A stretch of 64,000 nucleotides of DNA from Taenia hydatigena (lineage: Eukaryota; Platyhelminthes; Cestoda; Cyclophyllidea; Taeniidae), in NCBI GenBank assembly GCA_036345935.2, contig JADWOT020000001.1:26321232-26385231 (forward strand), read 5' to 3'. Positions 60,365 through 64,000 of the stretch are shown piece by piece. Position 1 is the stretch's first letter, and the number at the start of each line of letters is the position of its first letter. The notes below the pieces were generated by a model, which saw only the letters and a program-made list of their open reading frames with translations, was not told where the DNA came from and ran no database searches. Made by a program: the position numbers and the translations under genes.

Positions 60365-63300
60365 CTATGTGGAGCAAAGACATCCAGCAGTTACGCAACT
60401 AAATATCTACGCATCAATAAGGAGACTATTACCATTTTCTATTGCAGAAACCGGTAATGTTGGTCAAGTGTGCCATGGCTAACTGAAAAGTCGATTGGGC
60501 AATTGGGAGACTGATACTACTATCCCAATTTCAGTAGGTTAATCAACAAGGCATTGTAGGTAGGGGAGGGTGCCACTACTGATCAATTCAGTTGATTAGG
60601 GACCTAGAGTGTTAAAACCGTTACTAAGTCCCTTCTGACGATCCTAGTAGTAGCAACAGAGCCATTAAAGCGTCGATAGTATTCGTCTAAATTTAGAAAA
60701 CTGAGTTCTATGAGGGTGCAAGTAACTCCCTACTAACTTGTTTACATATGCGCACAAATCCAAAATAGATCAAAACTTCTTGTCAAGAAAAATAATGAAC
60801 ACGACAAAGTGGAAGAATGGAGAGAGATGGTTGTTCGTATTGGTCTTTTCACGAGTGAATCAGTCTCCTTACAAAGACATAAGGCCTAATGCCACTGTAA
60901 CCACTGACTAGCCTCATCAAATCGCCCTTCAAGCATAACATTCCTGGAACATTTTGATCAAGCCGAGTCGAAGAGAAGCATTGTTAAAATGACACTACGT
61001 TGCAACGCAATCAGCTCACCACAGCGTGGAAAGTCTAACCGTTATCCAGGCGATAGTTAAATTGAACTCCCTGTCATCCATGCAGGGTGAGAATGCTATG
61101 CGAAATTATAGTCGCCTGATTGGTGGAAGTAAGAAGAGTGCACAAAACCACTTTAATTGTCCTTAATTGCACACATTCATCTCAATTTCATTCCATGCCG
61201 CCTTAAAATCGTGGGCGGTTGTTTGTGTCAGTCCAGAGATTGTAAGCGCAGTGGAGGGCCGGATAGATACAAGGGGTAGGAAAAAGAGAAAAAAGCTGCT
61301 TTGCATGAGTTTATGGTGATGGAATGTGAGCCGCCCCAAAGTCGTTTATGCTCCACCTTTACCACTCATTGAATTCCAGATAGTTAAATCAAACATCAAC
61401 TGTGGGTGGAAGGTGTGGCTTCAACACTTATGTGGCTTCTGCGACCTACAAAGAAGTCTGAACTCCAACCAGACAGAAATCGGAAAATGCAACAATGGAA
61501 CACAAAATGCTCAATCAGTTTAAATGGAGACCATTGTAAACGGATGAGTCTGGGCCTTCACCTGCTTTCACCCTTGTGCAAATTCCCCTATAAAAGATGA
61601 TTGATAAAGGGAGAGCGTCTAAAGCAAACCATCAACAAGACTGAAACAACATCAAGAACTAGATCTGCTCCAACATAGAAGAGCAATCGAGTAGACCAAC
61701 CAAAATGAGTGCTCAAACATCAACCAATCTGACAGCCCTTTCCTCCACGGCTAGAAATTATCCCATAAATGCCTCAGCAATTACAAAATCCGGTCCGTCG
61801 AACAATTCTGACGTCCCATATCAATGTCTACCACACCACTTCGAAGATTTACAAGTGGAGAAGAGACTTAGACAAAGTATAATTCAGGAACTCACTTTTG
61901 ACCCTGCGTCGTTTCGCCAGGTTTTCCGCCTCCGGCATTGAGTCATCCTCGTCTGTGAGACTTTCACTTGGCATCACCATCTCTACACAACAGCACAGGT
62001 CCAGTCGATTGGCCTAAGGTTGTAAGGAAAAAAAACAACAGTAAAATCGGTGATAATGACAGTGGTAGTAGAGGGATTAAAGTACTTGGGAAAGTGATGT
62101 CCCAAATACAAACTAAGTTCAGCGGTATCCTGTTCATTGTGTCAACTCAACAGGGTGTCCCGAAAGCAAACGTGTTCACAAAGGAACTCAGAATAATCAT
62201 AAAGGCAACACGTCGGTCAAATGCAGCAACGACTATCATTGCTCTTCCTGATCAATTCAAATGTGGCCCATATGCGTTGCTGACAGTAAACCTGGCTTGA
62301 CCTCGATAATCGGACTAGAGGATGTGTGGATCAGGAAAGGTCTACCAATGTTTTCTTGATTGGAGATTCGCTAAAGGCGACACCAACCATAAAAAACAGT
62401 TCCTTCATTCAACTGTCCAACTACTCCTCAACTCATCCATCCAACTGCCTTCATCTCTCCGTCCCCTTAGCCAACTGCATATCCATTAACAATAATGTCT
62501 GTTCATCCTTTCATACGTCCATCTACTATTCATTAGCTCATTCATTCTTTCCTTCGCCAATCCATCCATCCATCTGTCCATCTTTCCATCAACCTGTCCA
62601 AACTAGCCATTTATTCACACATCTGTCCTCCTAGCCATCCACCCATCTCGCTGTCTGCCCATCTGCCCACCCGTCATAGAATCATTCATTCATTTCATTC
62701 ATCCATTCAGCTGCTCATCCAGCTCTTGACAATGCCATTTGCACGATTCAATACCTTCACAAGAATCGGCAGTGAACACACGCCCAGTAAATGCTAATAA
62801 AGAAAGCAGTGTTTACGCATGTGAAAGGTAATAAAACAATCAAATTTACTGTTTTCAAAAAATTTCTATGTGAGTTGGCATAAAAATTGGTAAACAGAAG
62901 TTTACTGCATACGCTGCTTAACAGATGGCAGTGAGGTAATACAGCTGTGTTTATCTTGGTAACAGGGCTACATTTTAACGAGAAAAAATATGGGATAATG
63001 ACAATCAAATGAAGCAAATACTCCTCTCTCTTTTAATCCTTAAACCTTACCCTTCTTGACCTTTAAAATTGCATCACAGAGACTAAATGCGATATTAGGG
63101 AAGAGGAAAAGGATTCACTTCCGCCGTGGGCGTGTAAAGCGCATAAGCCTCTAAGGTGGGCAGCATTGTCATCCTGAGAACAAGATCTCACGGCAGCATT
63201 TTATGGCAGTGTAAATTACTCCAACAATGCAGCACCCTGCTTTGGTAGTGGTGACTTAATGCATTGTCTTCGCAGTCGGTGTTTCCCTTTTGGTTGAGTG

Positions 63301-64000
63301 GTCCTACCCATAAGTCCTCCATACGCCAATATAATGGATCTTCATTCATTATTGACATGATTTACTAGGAACTGAAAGGAAAGTGTGGCCTCCAAATTCT
63401 GTCGTAGGGGCTTTTTCCACCTCGTCGGAGTTGATGTAGACAAACGCAAACTCGAGAGGTAAACACAGACACCATGACAAATGGCACCACAGCTTTTTGG
63501 GTAAACGAAACCCGATTTGGGACACATCAAGAGAACGTATTCCAGAGGAGACCAAGGAGCTATCAAAGACAATGTCTTTGCAAAGAAAGAGAAAACTGCC
63601 TCAGAATGGCTCTGTGATCTCCTTCGCCAGAGTGGATTTTACTTCGGTGTTTACCACCAAATCCCTGCCCATCTGTGCACCCATCAGTTTTCCCAATAAT
63701 ATTACCTCATTTTCACCCGCATATTTATCCATAGAAATTCATCTATCCACCCAACCATTCGTCCACCTGTATCGCTTTCAGCCATCTACTTTGAGGACTT
63801 ACATCACAATTGCCTACATCAGGTTCCATAGTCCAAGAGTCACAAGCAATGGTCAAGTTTTACACATTATTAAAAATCCAAACCGCCACCATCATTATTA
63901 GCATTAGCATTTATAGACAGAATGCAATGAAGAAACAAAAGAACTTGCGTTTGGGATTCACTTAGTTTAGCTAGTGGTAAAAGCGTTGCTGTGACACACA
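60365..64000 (-). other. NPC1 intron (right copy), no exon found
   Basis: Upstream of the exon at 60364, beginning with an acceptor TTGCTCCACATAG. The sterol-sensing-domain exons must lie beyond 64000, as the left copy predicts (left 40.8-49.9 kb is the counterpart of sequence to the right of the window). The interval contains duplicated simple sequence but no supported coding exon. Confidence 0.65.
62400..62720. repeat. CATC/CATT-rich simple sequence (right copy)
   Basis: Degenerate CCATCCATCCATC / TTCATTCATTCAT tract matching 38760-39060. The open frame spanning it is compositional. Confidence 0.8.

Larger units (their letters stand above)
54360..64000. repeat. Segmental duplication of the NPC1 locus, right copy
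   Basis: Collinear partner of 34530-40775. The window ends within the homology: 63960-64000 matches about 40735-40775. The right copy keeps the seven C-terminal NPC1 exons that are lost or decayed on the left. Confidence 0.85.

Noticed and set aside
44915..60398. A single NPC1 gene spanning all the NPC1 exons
   Set aside because: The sterol-sensing domain must precede the C-terminal exons, but on the minus strand it lies after them. Collinear flanking homology supports two copies instead.
62326..62634. 102-codon frame
   Set aside because: It lies in CATC/CATT-rich simple sequence with serine/histidine-biased translation, and its counterpart at 38686-39054 is a different, non-homologous reading.
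1..64000. CRISPR arrays, bacterial operons, integrated virus or plasmid functions
   Set aside because: Nothing in the window supports them. Repeats are tandem segmental or simple-sequence type, and all confirmed genes are spliced.

Overview
This is eukaryotic nuclear DNA, most probably from a taeniid tapeworm (Echinococcus/Taenia group). The main reason is a pair of secreted, two-domain fibronectin-III genes with the four-exon layout of the EG95/45W oncosphere antigen family, which is known from taeniids. Supporting signs are very short introns (34-43 nt), CATC/CATT-rich simple sequence and (GT)n tracts. I found no bacterial, viral or plasmid features. Most open frames here are too short, or too clearly chance or repeat-derived, to be genes; the real genes are split into exons that I traced through splice sites and codon phase.

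Layout. (1) About 431-21005 is a tandem segmental duplication. Unit A is about 431-9868 and unit B about 9869-21005. Each unit carries one intact plus-strand EG95/45W-like gene (4917-6369 and 14312-15717), with a TATA box about 38-40 nt before the ATG and a poly(A) signal after it. Each unit ends in sequence from the 3' part of an AP180/CALM (PICALM) clathrin-adaptor gene. In unit B this is the end of the complete gene; in unit A it is a truncated, non-functional fragment. Positions 1-87 match AP180 intron sequence again, so another unit probably lies to the left of the window. (2) 27303-18852 (minus) is a complete 12-exon AP180/CALM gene. All exon phases join and predict a 643-residue protein. 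(3) About 28.8-33.7 kb on the plus strand holds an unrecognised gene. Its last exon (31560-33656) is long and encodes a hydrophilic protein with a 36-residue tandem repeat; candidate upstream exons lie at about 28.9 and 29.85 kb. (4) About 34.5-64 kb is a second, older duplication, of an NPC1 (Niemann-Pick C1, sterol transporter) locus on the minus strand. The right copy has seven intact C-terminal exons (60364 down to 54841), and its 5' half lies beyond the right edge. The left copy (49.9 down to about 34.98 kb) keeps recognisable sterol-sensing-domain exons and a decayed C-terminal exon, but it has lost the middle exons and carries a stop codon, a lost splice donor and an apparent frameshift, so it is a pseudogene.

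How it fits together. The AP180 and NPC1 proteins are housekeeping membrane-traffic genes (clathrin coat assembly; endosomal sterol export). The FnIII genes are lineage-specific secreted proteins that appear to spread by unequal duplication, taking pieces of the neighbouring AP180 gene with them. The clearest signal of biological interest is that the first FnIII exon differs between the two copies more than the adjacent intron does, which suggests diversifying selection or conversion. Exon ends are accurate to about 1-2 nt because they were read by eye.
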